Translations under genes and position numbers: made by a program
The notes under the pieces: model-generated
What the model was told of the DNA's origin: nothing
What the model saw: only the letters and a program-made list of their open reading frames with translations
Databases searched by the model: none
DNA from: Lachnospiraceae bacterium
GTDB taxonomy: Bacteria > Bacillota > Clostridia > Lachnospirales > Lachnospiraceae
Assembly (NCBI GenBank): GCA_018384375.1
Contig: JAHAYJ010000105.1
Span: 1-51,526, forward strand
Length of the DNA: 51,526 nt
Direction of reading: 5' to 3'
In this document: one piece after another, positions 40,471 to 49,668 of the stretch
How the letters are laid out: each line of letters opens with the position of its first letter
How positions within the stretch are numbered: position 1 is the first letter of the stretch

Positions 40471-41457
40471 ATGAACTTAAAAGGCAGAAACTTCTTAAAG
40501 CTGCTGGATTTTACCCCGGAGGAGATACTCTATCTGGTGGATCTGGCTGCAGAACTAAAGGACAAAAAGAAAAAAGGGATCTTAACACAGGATATGCACC
40601 GGGGCAAAAATGTGGCGCTGATTTTTGAAAAGACCAGTACCAGAACCCGCTGCTCCTTCGAGGTTGCCGCCCATGACCTGGGGATGAGCACCACCTATCT
40701 GGATCCGAGCGGTTCCCAGATCGGAAAGAAAGAGAGTATTGCAGACACGGCGAGAGTCCTCGGAAGTATGTATGAAGGTATTGAGTATCGTGGTTACGGC
40801 CAGGAAATCGTGGAGGAGCTTGCAAAATATGCAGGCGTTCCGGTGTGGAACGGTCTTACCAATGAGTTCCATCCTACGCAGATGCTGGCGGATGTTCTTA
40901 CGATCAAGGAGAAGCTGGGAAGGATCAAAGGCGTTAAGCTTACTTATATGGGAGATGCCCGCTACAACATGGGAAATTCCCTGATGGTAGTCAGTGCAAA
41001 GCTGGGCATGCATTTCACAGCCTGCACATCGAAGAAGTATTTTCCTGATGAAGCGCTTGTGAAGGAGTGCCTGGAAATTGCGAAGACGACCGGCGCTACC
41101 ATTACATTGACAGAGGATGTTATGGAAGGAACCAAGGATGCGGATGTGATCTACACCGATGTATGGGTATCCATGGGTGAGCCTGCAGAGGTTTGGGAGG
41201 AGAGAATCCATGATCTGTCCCCTTATCAGGTAAATGCAAAGGTGATGAAGAAAGCCGGTGAAAAAGCGATCTTTATGCATTGTCTGCCGGCCTTCCATGA
41301 TCTGAAGACCAAGATTGGTAAGGAAATGGGAGAGAAATTTGGCATTACCGAGATGGAAGTGACGGATGAAGTGTTTGAGTCTGCGCAGTCTGTGGTCTTT
41401 GATGAAGCGGAAAACCGTATGCATACCATTAAGGCTGTCATGGCAGCAACACTGTAA
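40471..41457 (+). CDS. argF: Ornithine carbamoyltransferase ArgF
   Basis: A 328-residue enzyme that makes citrulline from ornithine and carbamoyl phosphate. The carbamoyl-phosphate loop is [16 protein letters not shown], with [12 protein letters not shown] and the ornithine-site segment HCLPAFHD (the cysteine and histidine are conserved). [11 protein letters not shown] (here [11 protein letters not shown]) is the moving loop. No other arginine gene is near, so a catabolic role as well as a biosynthetic one remains possible. GTGAGAGGATAAGACC precedes the ATG. Confidence 0.95.
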   Translation: MNLKGRNFLKLLDFTPEEILYLVDLAAELKDKKKKGILTQDMHRGKNVALIFEKTSTRTRCSFEVAAHDLGMSTTYLDPSGSQIGKKESIADTARVLGSMYEGIEYRGYGQEIVEELAKYAGVPVWNGLTNEFHPTQMLADVLTIKEKLGRIKGVKLTYMGDARYNMGNSLMVVSAKLGMHFTACTSKKYFPDEALVKECLEIAKTTGATITLTEDVMEGTKDADVIYTDVWVSMGEPAEVWEERIHDLSPYQVNAKVMKKAGEKAIFMHCLPAFHDLKTKIGKEMGEKFGITEMEVTDEVFESAQSVVFDEAENRMHTIKAVMAATL

Positions 41458-41479
41458 GGTTTGACGGAGGTCTTTGCGC

Positions 41480-41848
41480 ATGGATAAGGACACTGTGGAA
41501 GAAAAGGTGGTGCTCTGTGGAGCCAACGCTTATGAAAAAAAGTATTATTTCAACGAAAAGTTTGCAGGGATACCGGAATCCATCAAGGAAGAGCTTCACA
41601 TCATCTGTGTGCTTTTTACGGAGGAAGTCGGCGGGATTTTTACCATTGAATTTGAAAAAGACGGAAGTGTTTCCATGCGTACGGAATATGCGGAAGACGA
41701 TTTCCTGTATGACGATATCGGGAGCGGTCTTCTGGTAAATGAGGTGCGGCGCAAGAGACAGGAGATGTTTGAGTCCTTGAGTCTGTATTACCGTGTGTTC
41801 ATCCTCCATGAGGATGTGGCAGAACTTTTAAAGGATGAAGAGGAATAA
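41480..41848 (+). CDS. Conserved hypothetical protein (DUF6145-like)
   Basis: A 122-residue acidic cytosolic protein from the ATG at 41480, with GGAGGT nine bases upstream; a TTG two codons before is less well placed. It begins [20 protein letters not shown] and has no membrane segment or catalytic motif. It sits 22 bp after argF and its stop is 2 bp before the coaX start, so it is in the same operon. I associate it with DUF6145, found in Lachnospiraceae, from memory. Function is unknown. Confidence 0.7.
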   Translation: MDKDTVEEKVVLCGANAYEKKYYFNEKFAGIPESIKEELHIICVLFTEEVGGIFTIEFEKDGSVSMRTEYAEDDFLYDDIGSGLLVNEVRRKRQEMFESLSLYYRVFILHEDVAELLKDEEE

Positions 41849-41850
41849 GT

Positions 41851-42624
41851 ATGATACTTGTTGTAGATGTAGGAAATACGAATATTACTTATGGGGTTTA
41901 CGAAGGGAAAAAGCTGAAAACCACCTTCCGAATGATGAGCAAGCTGCCGAGAACCTCAGACGAATACGGAATCAGTCTGCGGGAACTCCTTCGGATCAAT
42001 GATGTGGAGCACACAGATATTGAAGGAACCATTATTGCCAGTGTCGTTCCGAATGTGATGCATTCCCTTGTGGGCGGCATTACCAGATATATCGGGAAGA
42101 CTCCCATGATCGTAGGACCCGGGATCAAAACCGGCATTAAGATCGTTACGGAAAATCCCAGGGAAATCGGACCGGATCGTATCGTGGATGCGGTGGCAGC
42201 GTATGAGATCTACGGAGGGCCGGTTCTGGTGCTTGATTTCGGAACGGCAACGACCTATGATCTGGTGACGGAGGACGGCTGCTTTGCTGCCGGAATCACT
42301 GCACCCGGAATCCGGATTTCTGCTAAGGCTTTATGGGAGGATACCGCTAAGCTTCCCGAGATAGAAATCAAAAAACCCAAATCCATTCTTGCCCAGGAGA
42401 CCATTTCCAGTATGCAGGCAGGGCTTGTGTACGGGCAGATCGGACAGACAGAATATATTATCAACCGGGTTCGGAAGGAAAGCGGTTATGATGATCTGAA
42501 GGTGGTGGCAACGGGAGGACTCGGAAGCATCATCGCGGACGAGACCGATGCCATTCAGGTCTATGACAGAGGACTTACCCTGGAAGGGCTCCGGATCATT
42601 TACGAAAAGAATGTGAAAGGCTGA
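41851..42624 (+). CDS. coaX: Type III pantothenate kinase CoaX
   Basis: A 257-residue enzyme of the ASKHA fold that phosphorylates pantothenate, the first step of coenzyme A synthesis. The N-terminal phosphate motif is [19 protein letters not shown], with [16 protein letters not shown] and [12 protein letters not shown] (the second phosphate motif) and a GGLGSII segment near the end. The type III enzyme is not inhibited by CoA. It lies between the DUF6145-like gene and dusB with very short gaps, consistent with an operon. Confidence 0.94.
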   Translation: MILVVDVGNTNITYGVYEGKKLKTTFRMMSKLPRTSDEYGISLRELLRINDVEHTDIEGTIIASVVPNVMHSLVGGITRYIGKTPMIVGPGIKTGIKIVTENPREIGPDRIVDAVAAYEIYGGPVLVLDFGTATTYDLVTEDGCFAAGITAPGIRISAKALWEDTAKLPEIEIKKPKSILAQETISSMQAGLVYGQIGQTEYIINRVRKESGYDDLKVVATGGLGSIIADETDAIQVYDRGLTLEGLRIIYEKNVKG

Positions 42625-42631
42625 TAGAAGG

Positions 42632-43609
42632 ATGAAGAGTGCAGCAAAACTGCAAATCGGAGATGTGACTTTAGATAACAATCTGATATTGGCTCCTATG
42701 GCAGGTGTGACAGACCTGCCATTTCGTTTGCTTTGCCGCGAACAGGGAGCAGGACTTGTGTGCATGGAGATGGTTAGCGCCAAGGCGATTTACTATAACA
42801 ACAAGAATACGGAAGAACTGATGGAAATTCATCCGAAGGAAGGACCGGTTTCCTTACAGCTATTTGGCTCTGACCCTGATATCATCAGTGAAATGGCCAG
42901 ACGGATTGAGGAAAAGCCCTTTTCCATTCTGGATATCAATATGGGCTGTCCTGTGCCCAAGGTGGTCAATAACGGGGAAGGCTCAGCGCTCATGAAGGAT
43001 CCGAAGCTGGTGGAAAAAATCATCAGCAAGACCGTGAAGGCAGTGAGAAAGCCGGTGACAGTGAAGATCCGAAAGGGCTTTAATGAGGAGTCGGTCAATG
43101 CGGTGGAAATTGCTAAAATTGCCGAGGGCTGCGGTGCGGCAGCGGTGGCCGTTCACGGAAGGACCAGGGAGCAGTATTATGCCGGAAAGGCAGACTGGGA
43201 TATTATTGCAAGGGTGAAGGAAGCCGTGTCCATTCCGGTCATCGGAAACGGTGATGTCGTTGACGGTGCTTCCGCAAAGAAAATGCTGGAACAGACCGGC
43301 TGTGACGGCATTATGATCGGAAGAGCGGTAAGAGGAAATCCCTGGATTTTCCGGGAAATTTCCCATTACCTGGAAACAGGCGAGCAACACCCTGCTCCTT
43401 CGCCAGGTGAGGTGCGGGAAGTGATCCTGCGCCATGCCGAAATGGAGCTTGCGGTGAAAGGCGAGTATACAGCTGTCCGTGAAATGCGTAAGCATATTTC
43501 CTGGTATACGGCAGGCTATCCCAATTCTGCAGCGCTTCGAAGAGACATTAACTCGATGGAATCCTTCAAACAGCTACAGGAAGCAGTATCCCATATTTTC
43601 CCCGAATAG
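42632..43609 (+). CDS. dusB: tRNA-dihydrouridine synthase DusB
   Basis: A 325-residue FMN enzyme that reduces uridine in tRNA to dihydrouridine. LAPMAGVTDLPFRLLCREQGAGL starts the TIM barrel, NMGCPVPKVVNNGEGSAL holds the catalytic cysteine, and VHGRTREQYYAGKADW and GNGDV with MIGRAVRGNPWIF bind FMN. The C-terminal helical tRNA-binding domain (EMRKHISWYTAGYPN) is present. It follows coaX by 7 bp, in the common coaX-dusB order of Clostridia. Confidence 0.94.
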   Translation: MKSAAKLQIGDVTLDNNLILAPMAGVTDLPFRLLCREQGAGLVCMEMVSAKAIYYNNKNTEELMEIHPKEGPVSLQLFGSDPDIISEMARRIEEKPFSILDINMGCPVPKVVNNGEGSALMKDPKLVEKIISKTVKAVRKPVTVKIRKGFNEESVNAVEIAKIAEGCGAAAVAVHGRTREQYYAGKADWDIIARVKEAVSIPVIGNGDVVDGASAKKMLEQTGCDGIMIGRAVRGNPWIFREISHYLETGEQHPAPSPGEVREVILRHAEMELAVKGEYTAVREMRKHISWYTAGYPNSAALRRDINSMESFKQLQEAVSHIFPE

Positions 43610-43675
43610 GAAGGAGACTCTCTGCATATGCTTTGTTAAAGTATGAGATAAGGCCGCCAGGCGGGATTTTATTTT

Positions 43676-44407
43676 ATGGAGATTAGATGCAGCGGGATTT
43701 TTTATATGGGAATTGCAGAGGGAGAGCGTGCAAGAAGAAAACAGCTTGAAAGGGACGGGCTTTTCATCCGGCAGGTAGAACGCAGATTCCCTTATCCCTT
43801 GTGGGAGGGACGAAATCTGACGGCCTATGTACAGATTTATTTTACCCTGCTTCCCCAATATGAAAAGCGGCTGTTCTTAAAAGATCGGATCTGGGATTCA
43901 CAGGAGGCGGGAAGGCTTCTGGAACGGGCAGGGGAGACGATAGCAGACCTTAGGGAGTGCCGGGAACGGGTCTTTGCCAGAGAGCTTGGGGGTGTTGGGG
44001 ATGATATCCCGAAGGAACTTCTGGCGGTATGCCTGCATCAGAAGCGGCCCTTTGAACAGATCAGCATCCGGCTTCCGCAGACAGGGGGAGAGGAAGGAGA
44101 ATGGGCAGCCTGGCTGCTGCGCCCATATCTTACAAGACTTAGGCAGGTTTTCCTCTGCGGGGAAGTAGGAGAGCAGACCGCCAAGCTGGAGGAGCGGCTG
44201 TTTCGGGAATTCGGGATCATGGCGCAGGAATGCCTGCGGCCGCCAAAGGACACTCTTCTGCTGGATCTTCGCAGCGGGGAGGACCTTGTAAAGGATGATG
44301 AGCATAAGGGGCCGGGATGCCCGGAGCATATCTGTGTAAATCGAGCCAAAGCGCTGAAATTCCTTGACACTACGGCGAAAAATGGGTATAATACGGGAGT
44401 TAATTAG
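43676..44407 (+). CDS. Hypothetical protein, 243 residues
   Basis: A 243-residue protein without a recognised family. It is rich in Arg, Glu and Leu, has no signal peptide or clear membrane helix, and has short repeated patterns such as LLERAGETIADLRECRERV suggesting helical bundles. ATG at 43676 follows AGGCGGG at about ten bases; a second ATG at 43706 is possible. It lies 66 bp after dusB and ends 53 bp before greA. The perfect promoter of greA is inside its last 15 codons. The position between dusB and greA may be conserved in relatives, which would help to name it. Confidence 0.6.
   Translation: MEIRCSGIFYMGIAEGERARRKQLERDGLFIRQVERRFPYPLWEGRNLTAYVQIYFTLLPQYEKRLFLKDRIWDSQEAGRLLERAGETIADLRECRERVFARELGGVGDDIPKELLAVCLHQKRPFEQISIRLPQTGGEEGEWAAWLLRPYLTRLRQVFLCGEVGEQTAKLEERLFREFGIMAQECLRPPKDTLLLDLRSGEDLVKDDEHKGPGCPEHICVNRAKALKFLDTTAKNGYNTGVN
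44364..44392 (+). promoter_or_regulatory. Consensus promoter of greA-lysS
   Basis: TTGACA (44364-44369), 17-bp spacer, TATAAT (44387-44392): a full match, within the 3' end of the preceding hypothetical gene. Confidence 0.85.
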
Positions 44408-44460
44408 AATTTATTATAAAAAACAGAATATAAATTTTAAAAATGGAAGGGCGATTAGCG

Positions 44461-44943
44461 ATGGAAGAAAAGAAGAACATACTTACCTACGAGGGACTTC
44501 GTAAATATGAAGACGAGCTTCATGACCTTAAGGTAGTAAAGAGAAAAGAGGTTGCACAGAAGATCAAAGAGGCAAGAGAGCAGGGTGATCTTTCTGAAAA
44601 TGCGGAGTATGATGCAGCCAAGGATGAACAGCGTGATATTGAAGCCAGAATTGAAGAACTTGAGAAGATTCTGAAGAACGCAGAGGTTGTAGTGGAGGAT
44701 GAGGTTGACCTTGACAAGATCAATATCGGCTGCTGCGTGAAGATCCGTGATCTTGAATACAATGAGGATCTGGAGTACAAGATCGTAGGTTCCACAGAGG
44801 CAAACAGCTTGAAGGGAAAGATCTCCAACGAATCACCGGTAGGTAAGGCACTGATCGGACACAAGACAGGTGATGTTGTGGAAGTGGAAACCCAGGCAGG
44901 AACCTTGAAATATCAGGTTCTTGAAATTCAGAGATCCAACTAG
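44461..44943 (+). CDS. greA: Transcription elongation factor GreA
   Basis: A 160-residue protein, the usual GreA length. The ATG at 44461 has GAAGGG nine bases upstream and gives [20 protein letters not shown]. The N-terminal coiled coil carries the acidic tip (the [15 protein letters not shown] segment) that reaches into the RNA polymerase channel to stimulate cleavage of backtracked RNA. The C-terminal FKBP-like domain ([23 protein letters not shown]) is intact. lysS follows after 52 bp, a common Clostridia pair. Confidence 0.95.
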   Translation: MEEKKNILTYEGLRKYEDELHDLKVVKRKEVAQKIKEAREQGDLSENAEYDAAKDEQRDIEARIEELEKILKNAEVVVEDEVDLDKINIGCCVKIRDLEYNEDLEYKIVGSTEANSLKGKISNESPVGKALIGHKTGDVVEVETQAGTLKYQVLEIQRSN

Positions 44944-44995
44944 AAATAGCATAGAATTTGCAAAGGTGAAAACCTTGATAAGGAGAGTAGAGAAA

Positions 44996-46501
44996 GTGGC
45001 AGAACAGCAGAACAACCAACCACAGAACGGAAAGCAGGAGCAGGACATCAACCAGCTTTTGAAGGTAAGAAGAGAAAAGCTTGCAGCGCTTCAGGAGGCG
45101 GGCAAGGATCCTTTTCAGCTTACCAAATATGATGTGACAGCACACAGCAGAGACATTAAGGAAAACTATGATCAGATGGAAGGGCAGACCGTTTCCATAG
45201 CAGGACGTATCATGCAGAAGCGTGTTATGGGTAAGGCTTCCTTCTGTAATGTGCAGGATCTCAAAGGAAATATTCAGTGCTATGTGGCAAGAGACGACAT
45301 CGGCGAGGAATCCTACGCAGATTTTAAGAAGTATGATGTGGGCGACATCGTAGGAGTTGTGGGCAAGGTATTTACCACCAAGACCGGAGAGATCTCGGTT
45401 CATGCATCCGAGGTAACACTGCTGTCCAAGAGCCTTCAGATTCTTCCTGAAAAGTATCATGGTTTGACCAATACCGATATTCGCTATCGACAGAGATATA
45501 CAGATCTGATCATGAATGAGGAGGTAAGGGAAACTTTTGTTAAGAGATCCAAGATCATTTCCTCTATCAGAAGATTCCTGGATGATCAGGGCTTTATGGA
45601 GGTGGAAACTCCTATGCTCGTTTCCAATGCGGGCGGGGCTGCGGCAAGACCCTTTGAAACCCATTATAATGCACTGGACGAGGATGTGAAGCTTCGTATT
45701 TCCCTGGAGCTCTACCTAAAGAGACTGATTGTAGGCGGTCTTGAGAGAGTCTATGAGATCGGTCGTGTATTCAGAAACGAAGGTCTGGATACCAGACACA
45801 ATCCGGAGTTCACGCTGATGGAGCTCTATCAGGCGTACACGGATTACAACGGTATGATGGATCTTACCGAGAACATGTTCCGGCACGTGGCACAGGAGGT
45901 GTGCGGAACCACTACCGTTCCTTACGGCGAGTATATGATTGATCTGGGCAAGCCCTTCGAGAGACTTACCATGATCGATGCAGTGAAGAAATATACAGGC
46001 ATTGATTTTGATGAGGTACAAGGTACCGCAGCAGCTAAGAAGCTGGCGGATGAGAAGGATGTTCACTATGAAGAAAGACACACCAAGGGTGATATCCTGA
46101 ATCTGTTCTTCGAGGAGTTTGTGGAGGAACATCTGGTTCAGCCCACCTTTATCATGGATCATCCGGTTGAGATCTCTCCGCTGACCAAACGTAAGCCGGA
46201 CAAGCCGGATTATGTAGAGCGTTTCGAGCTGTTTATCACCGGACGTGAGATGTGCAATGCTTACTCTGAGCTGAATGATCCCATTGATCAGAGAGAGCGC
46301 TTCAAGGCACAGGAGGCTGCCCTGGCAGCAGGCGATGAGGAAGCAAACACTACAGACGAGGACTTCATGAATGCGCTGGAAATCGGTATGCCGCCTACAG
46401 GAGGCATCGGCTACGGCATCGACAGACTGGTCATGCTGCTCACCAATTCACCGGCGATCAGGGATGTGCTGTTGTTCCCGACGATGAAGAGTTTGTCTTG
46501 A
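44996..46501 (+). CDS. lysS: Lysyl-tRNA synthetase, class II
   Basis: A 501-residue class II synthetase. The start is GTG 44996 (AAGGAG nine to ten bases upstream), giving VAEQQNNQP; the longer frame overlaps greA and has no ribosome site. An OB-fold anticodon domain (about residues 60-155) precedes the catalytic core with motif 2 ([22 protein letters not shown]) and motif 3 ([26 protein letters not shown]). The protein ends shortly after, at PTMKSLS. In some relatives a C-terminal extension follows, so the end here may have been trimmed by integration of the element downstream; that is inference. Confidence 0.95.
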   Translation: MAEQQNNQPQNGKQEQDINQLLKVRREKLAALQEAGKDPFQLTKYDVTAHSRDIKENYDQMEGQTVSIAGRIMQKRVMGKASFCNVQDLKGNIQCYVARDDIGEESYADFKKYDVGDIVGVVGKVFTTKTGEISVHASEVTLLSKSLQILPEKYHGLTNTDIRYRQRYTDLIMNEEVRETFVKRSKIISSIRRFLDDQGFMEVETPMLVSNAGGAAARPFETHYNALDEDVKLRISLELYLKRLIVGGLERVYEIGRVFRNEGLDTRHNPEFTLMELYQAYTDYNGMMDLTENMFRHVAQEVCGTTTVPYGEYMIDLGKPFERLTMIDAVKKYTGIDFDEVQGTAAAKKLADEKDVHYEERHTKGDILNLFFEEFVEEHLVQPTFIMDHPVEISPLTKRKPDKPDYVERFELFITGREMCNAYSELNDPIDQRERFKAQEAALAAGDEEANTTDEDFMNALEIGMPPTGGIGYGIDRLVMLLTNSPAIRDVLLFPTMKSLS

Positions 46502-46734
46502 TGGAGAAGGACGTAGCTTGACGTGGTAATCCGTAGTCAGACGGAGAAAGACGAATCAGGACGTGTTGACCCTGATCGATACGATTTCTGACAAACGTGT
46601 CGGAACCTGTCGGAAGCTTATGTAAAGGCAATAAAACGGCTCATGCAACGCGACGGAACACGTCGTACAGCAGGAATCAATCCAAATAAATATCAGCAGA
46701 GTATCGAAGGAACAGCTTTCGAGAACGCTTAATC
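46502..46734 (+). pseudogene. Possible decayed coding remnant after lysS
   Basis: In the same frame as lysS, after two nearby stops, about 75 codons have protein-like character broken by one TGA near 46601 and ending with TAA at 46730-46732 (last residues ... NPNKYQQSIEGTAFENA). No start codon with a ribosome site is visible. It may be the rest of an ancestral gene or of a lost element gene. Two similar 23-base segments starting GGAGAA occur at 46504 and 46543. The identity is unknown and confidence low. Confidence 0.3.
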
Positions 46735-46774
46735 AGGCACTTACTTTAGGAAACTAAGGTAGGTGCCTTTTTTG
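46735..46774 (+). terminator. Strong intrinsic terminator before the element genes
   Basis: AGGCACTTACTTTAG, GAAA tetraloop, CTAAGGTAGGTGCCT, then TTTTT. A 15-bp stem with two G-T wobbles. It closes the greA-lysS transcript or isolates the element. Confidence 0.88.
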
Positions 46775-46831
46775 CGTTAATGGGATTGGGAAAAGCAGTT
46801 ATTTCAAGCGCAGAAAGGAAAAAGAAAGTCT

Positions 46832-47116
46832 ATGGGAAAGAAGAAAGAAGAGATCGAAGCCGAAAAGAAGAGAGAAATTGTCAGACAACTTCGGAAGGGT
46901 CCGGATCTCGAACAGTATGTTGAGGGTAAAAAGCGGAAATTCACCACTTATGCTCGTGGCGCAAGCCTCTATTCCATGAACTATTATTCGTTTGTGAATC
47001 TGGCTAAAGAAGCCGGGGCAAATATCCAGATTAAGAAAAAGGTAATTGTTGATCTCGATATTCTTGAGAAATATATCGAGGAACAGTGCAGAGAGGAAGG
47101 TATTGAAAATGTATAA
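46832..47116 (+). CDS. Small element protein, DUF6462-like (first copy)
   Basis: A 94-residue basic protein with a charged N-terminal helix and a C-terminal core reading YARGASLYSMNYYSFVNLAKEAG then a short beta and helix segment ending YIEEQC. This core looks like a winged-helix or excisionase-type DNA-binding fold and resembles DUF6462, found in mobile elements of Lachnospiraceae. AGAAAGGAAAAAG precedes the ATG. The next gene encodes a related protein and overlaps its end by 8 bp. A DNA-binding role in excision or partition control is inference. Confidence 0.7.
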   Translation: MGKKKEEIEAEKKREIVRQLRKGPDLEQYVEGKKRKFTTYARGASLYSMNYYSFVNLAKEAGANIQIKKKVIVDLDILEKYIEEQCREEGIENV

Positions 47117-47366
47117 CAGGAAAAAAATAGATGATCAGGATAACAGCAAAATCGAGAATATCGCAAAACTGGTTCCGAATGGCAAGAAAAAGTGGGTTCG
47201 GTACGATGAGGGTGCTGTTCTATATTCTATGGGAATCAATTCGTTCAGACAGCTAGCAAAAGACGCGAAAGCTATATATCGCGTGAACCGTATTGTTCTT
47301 GTAAACACAGAAAAAGTAGATGAATATTTGGAACTCATGTGTGCGGATGATCCGTCAGATTTTTAA
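47109..47366 (+). CDS. Small element protein, DUF6462-like (second copy)
   Basis: An 85-residue protein from the ATG at 47109 (AGGAAGG eight bases upstream, inside the preceding gene). Its core, VRYDEGAVLYSMGINSFRQL with a following AKDAKAIYRVNRIVLVN and YLELM end, aligns along its length with the first copy, so the two are paralogues. Overlap with the first gene suggests coupled translation and perhaps a heterodimer. It lies 14 bp before parA. Confidence 0.72.
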   Translation: MYNRKKIDDQDNSKIENIAKLVPNGKKKWVRYDEGAVLYSMGINSFRQLAKDAKAIYRVNRIVLVNTEKVDEYLELMCADDPSDF

Positions 47367-47380
47367 GGAGGTAGATGGTT

Positions 47381-48163
47381 ATGTGTAAGGTGATTGCTAT
47401 TGCAAATCAAAAAGGTGGGGTCGGAAAAACAACTACAACTGTAAATCTTGGAATTGGTCTTGCGAGTGAAGGTAAAAGGGTTCTCTTGATTGATGGAGAT
47501 CCGCAGGGATCACTTACGATCAGTCTCGGTTACAGAGAGCCGGATAGGTTGGAGTTTACTTTGGCCTCTCTTTTATCAGAGATTATAGAAGAACAGAAAC
47601 CATCGGTTAGTAAAACCCTAATCCATCATGAGGAAGGCGTAGATCTTATTCCGGCCAATATTGAATTATCTGCTTTGGAGATCAATCTTGTAAACGTTAT
47701 GAGCAGAGAAGTGATGCTTAGAAGCCTCTTAGAATCCATTAAGTCGGAATATGACTATATCATAATCGACTGTATGCCCTCACTTGGAATGCTTACGATA
47801 AACGCCCTGGCCTGCGCAGATAGCGTGCTGATACCAGTCCAGGCTGCCTATTTACCAGTAAAAGGTTTGGAACAGTTGATAAAGACGATAGGCCGTGTAC
47901 AGCGTCGATTGAATAAGAAATTATCCATAGAAGGAATTCTTCTTACTATGGTAGATTCCAGAACAAATTATGCCAGGGATATTTCTCATTTGGTGGTTGA
48001 TACTTATTCAGATCAGCTTGGCGTTTTTGATACATCGATCCCTCTTTCTGTAAGAGCTGCTGAGATCAGCGCAGAGGGTTCCAGCATTTATCAATATGAT
48101 CCAAAGGGAAAAGCAGCTACTGCATATAGAACATTGACGGAGGAGGTGATCAGCCATGGCTAA
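47381..48163 (+). CDS. parA: ParA-family partition ATPase
   Basis: A 260-residue deviant Walker ATPase. The ATG at 47381 is chosen because AAGGAGGTAG is then well spaced. The P-loop is KGGVGKTTT (about residues 11-19), with the signature lysine, DGDPQGSLT (Walker A') and [15 protein letters not shown] (Walker B). It binds DNA as an ATP dimer and moves ParB-bound DNA so that the element is inherited. No N-terminal DNA-binding extension is present, as in Soj-type ParA. The stop overlaps parB by 8 bp. Confidence 0.93.
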   Translation: MCKVIAIANQKGGVGKTTTTVNLGIGLASEGKRVLLIDGDPQGSLTISLGYREPDRLEFTLASLLSEIIEEQKPSVSKTLIHHEEGVDLIPANIELSALEINLVNVMSREVMLRSLLESIKSEYDYIIIDCMPSLGMLTINALACADSVLIPVQAAYLPVKGLEQLIKTIGRVQRRLNKKLSIEGILLTMVDSRTNYARDISHLVVDTYSDQLGVFDTSIPLSVRAAEISAEGSSIYQYDPKGKAATAYRTLTEEVISHG

Positions 48164-49079
48164 AAGAGTAGGTCAGAAAATTAAAATGACATCCATCGAT
48201 GAATTGCTGGGAGTTCCAACAATCACAGGATGTGATGAAATAGAAGTGGCTCGGATCCATCCGTTTAAGGATCATCCATTCAAAGTTTTGGATGATGATA
48301 AGATGCATGATCTTGTAGAAAGTATTATGATGAATGGTGTACTAGTTCCTGTCACAGTACGTCCTTTAGAAGATGGTGATTATGAGATGATCTCCGGTCA
48401 CCGACGGTTATTCGCAGTAAATCAGATCGGTTTAGAGAAGATCCCGGCTATCGTAAAAGAATACGATGACGATGAAGCTGTTTTGGCCATGGTGGATTCC
48501 AATCTGCAGAGAGAAGAGATTCTTCCAAGCGAGAAAGCATTTGCATATAAGATGAAGTATGATGCGATGCGAAGAAAAGCAGGCCGACCTTCCAAAAATA
48601 ATTCCTCCCAATTCGGGAGAAATTTTCAGACTGATATTGTTCTTGCCGAACAGGTTGGTGAAAGCCGAGGACAGTTGCATCGATATCTTCGCCTGGTGGA
48701 GCTTATTCCGCCAATACTTGATCTGGTAGATAAGAAGGCTTTGGCTCTGGCCACAGCTGTTGAGGTATCTTTTCTGGATCATAAGATACAGGCAATGCTC
48801 TATGATTATATGCTGGAAAATGATATCTGCAAGACGTTTCAGATTTTTGCAGTCAGGGACTATCTGAAGGAACACGATACAATAAGTAAAATGGAGCTGA
48901 TCAGGATCCTGAATGAGAATGCTCCTTTAAATGAGAATAACAGATTTCAAAAGATAACCCTTACAAAGGATAAGTTAAGGGAGTTCTTTCCGGTCTTCTA
49001 TACAAAGTCTCAGATGGAGAATGTACTGTTCAAATTACTTGAGGACTGGAAGAAGGAGAATGCAGATACGGAGGGATGA
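48156..49079 (+). CDS. parB: ParB/Spo0J-family partition protein
   Basis: A 307-residue protein with the ParB N-terminal domain (about residues 25-115; [17 protein letters not shown] is represented by [13 protein letters not shown], and the CTP-binding motif region SGHRRLFA and MVDSNLQRE) and a helix-turn-helix core (about 130-210; [19 protein letters not shown]). The C-terminal part is charged and probably dimerises. It should bind a parS-like site, which I could not identify in the window. It overlaps parA at its start and the small membrane protein at its end, so all are in one operon. Confidence 0.92.
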   Translation: MAKRVGQKIKMTSIDELLGVPTITGCDEIEVARIHPFKDHPFKVLDDDKMHDLVESIMMNGVLVPVTVRPLEDGDYEMISGHRRLFAVNQIGLEKIPAIVKEYDDDEAVLAMVDSNLQREEILPSEKAFAYKMKYDAMRRKAGRPSKNNSSQFGRNFQTDIVLAEQVGESRGQLHRYLRLVELIPPILDLVDKKALALATAVEVSFLDHKIQAMLYDYMLENDICKTFQIFAVRDYLKEHDTISKMELIRILNENAPLNENNRFQKITLTKDKLREFFPVFYTKSQMENVLFKLLEDWKKENADTEG

Positions 49080-49081
49080 TC

Positions 49082-49366
49082 ATGTTCGTACTTCGAAAAT
49101 TATTGAAGTTTATATTGTTACCGGTTTCGATAGTGCTCTTTTTGATGAAGTGGGGTGTAGAGCTAGCCCTTCATGTGACCGGAGCTGTGATCGGGCTTCT
49201 CATTCTTTTAGTAGTGGGCTTCTTTGTATATGCTCTGTTTACCCAGAGATGGACGGATCTGCTCATATTAGGAATCATCTTTGCTGGAATAGTGGCGGTT
49301 CTCTTTCTATGCGTATTGCTGCAGGAAACCTGCGATTCCTTAAGGGAGAAGATTCGAGAATTGTGA
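49082..49366 (+). CDS. Small element membrane protein, 94 residues
   Basis: A 94-residue protein from the ATG at 49082 (GGAGG seven bases upstream, inside the parB end; ATG 49076 overlaps the parB stop as ATGA). Three hydrophobic segments are visible (about residues 6-24, 28-53, 58-80) with a charged C-terminus (CDSLREKIREL). Such proteins occur behind ParA/ParB genes in Clostridia integrative elements with unknown roles. It is the last gene of the par operon. Confidence 0.7.
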   Translation: MFVLRKLLKFILLPVSIVLFLMKWGVELALHVTGAVIGLLILLVVGFFVYALFTQRWTDLLILGIIFAGIVAVLFLCVLLQETCDSLREKIREL

Positions 49367-49668
49367 TGCGTGTAGCAGGATATTTTGCACAGGGGGCAAT
49401 GCTCTCTGTGTAAAAATATCTTGTGCTTTGATTGGGGCTGTGATAATCTCTAATTGCAAGAGGCATGATAGGTTAAACTCAAAACATTGTTTGTGTGGGT
49501 TTATCATTGTTTATGAAAGTGAATGATGATAAACAGAGGAAAACAAAGAATTTAGTTTAATTTATATTGTCTGGTATCATATGTGCCCTAATACGTGGGG
49601 GTATTGTATCTTGCCAGGCTATTTTTGTGCCTCTTAGTAGATTAATACATCACTAGGAGGATTTTTTT
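49367..49668. other. Non-coding region before the RNase III-like gene
   Basis: About 300 AT-rich bases without coding character. It contains an inverted repeat GTTTATCAT (49499-49507) / ATGATAAAC (49526-49534), a TTGTCT-16-TAATAC promoter-like pair near 49570, and the ribosome site TAGGAGG before 49669. No parS consensus, tRNA or known RNA is seen. It probably carries the promoter of the RNase III-like gene. Confidence 0.45.

Noticed and set aside
40582-41526. Antisense frame of about 314 codons over argF
   Set aside because: Shadow of a well-supported gene with all ornithine carbamoyltransferase motifs; no ribosome site and no family-like content.
44720-45664. Antisense frame of about 314 codons over greA and lysS
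   Set aside because: Spans two confident genes in antisense and has no start context.
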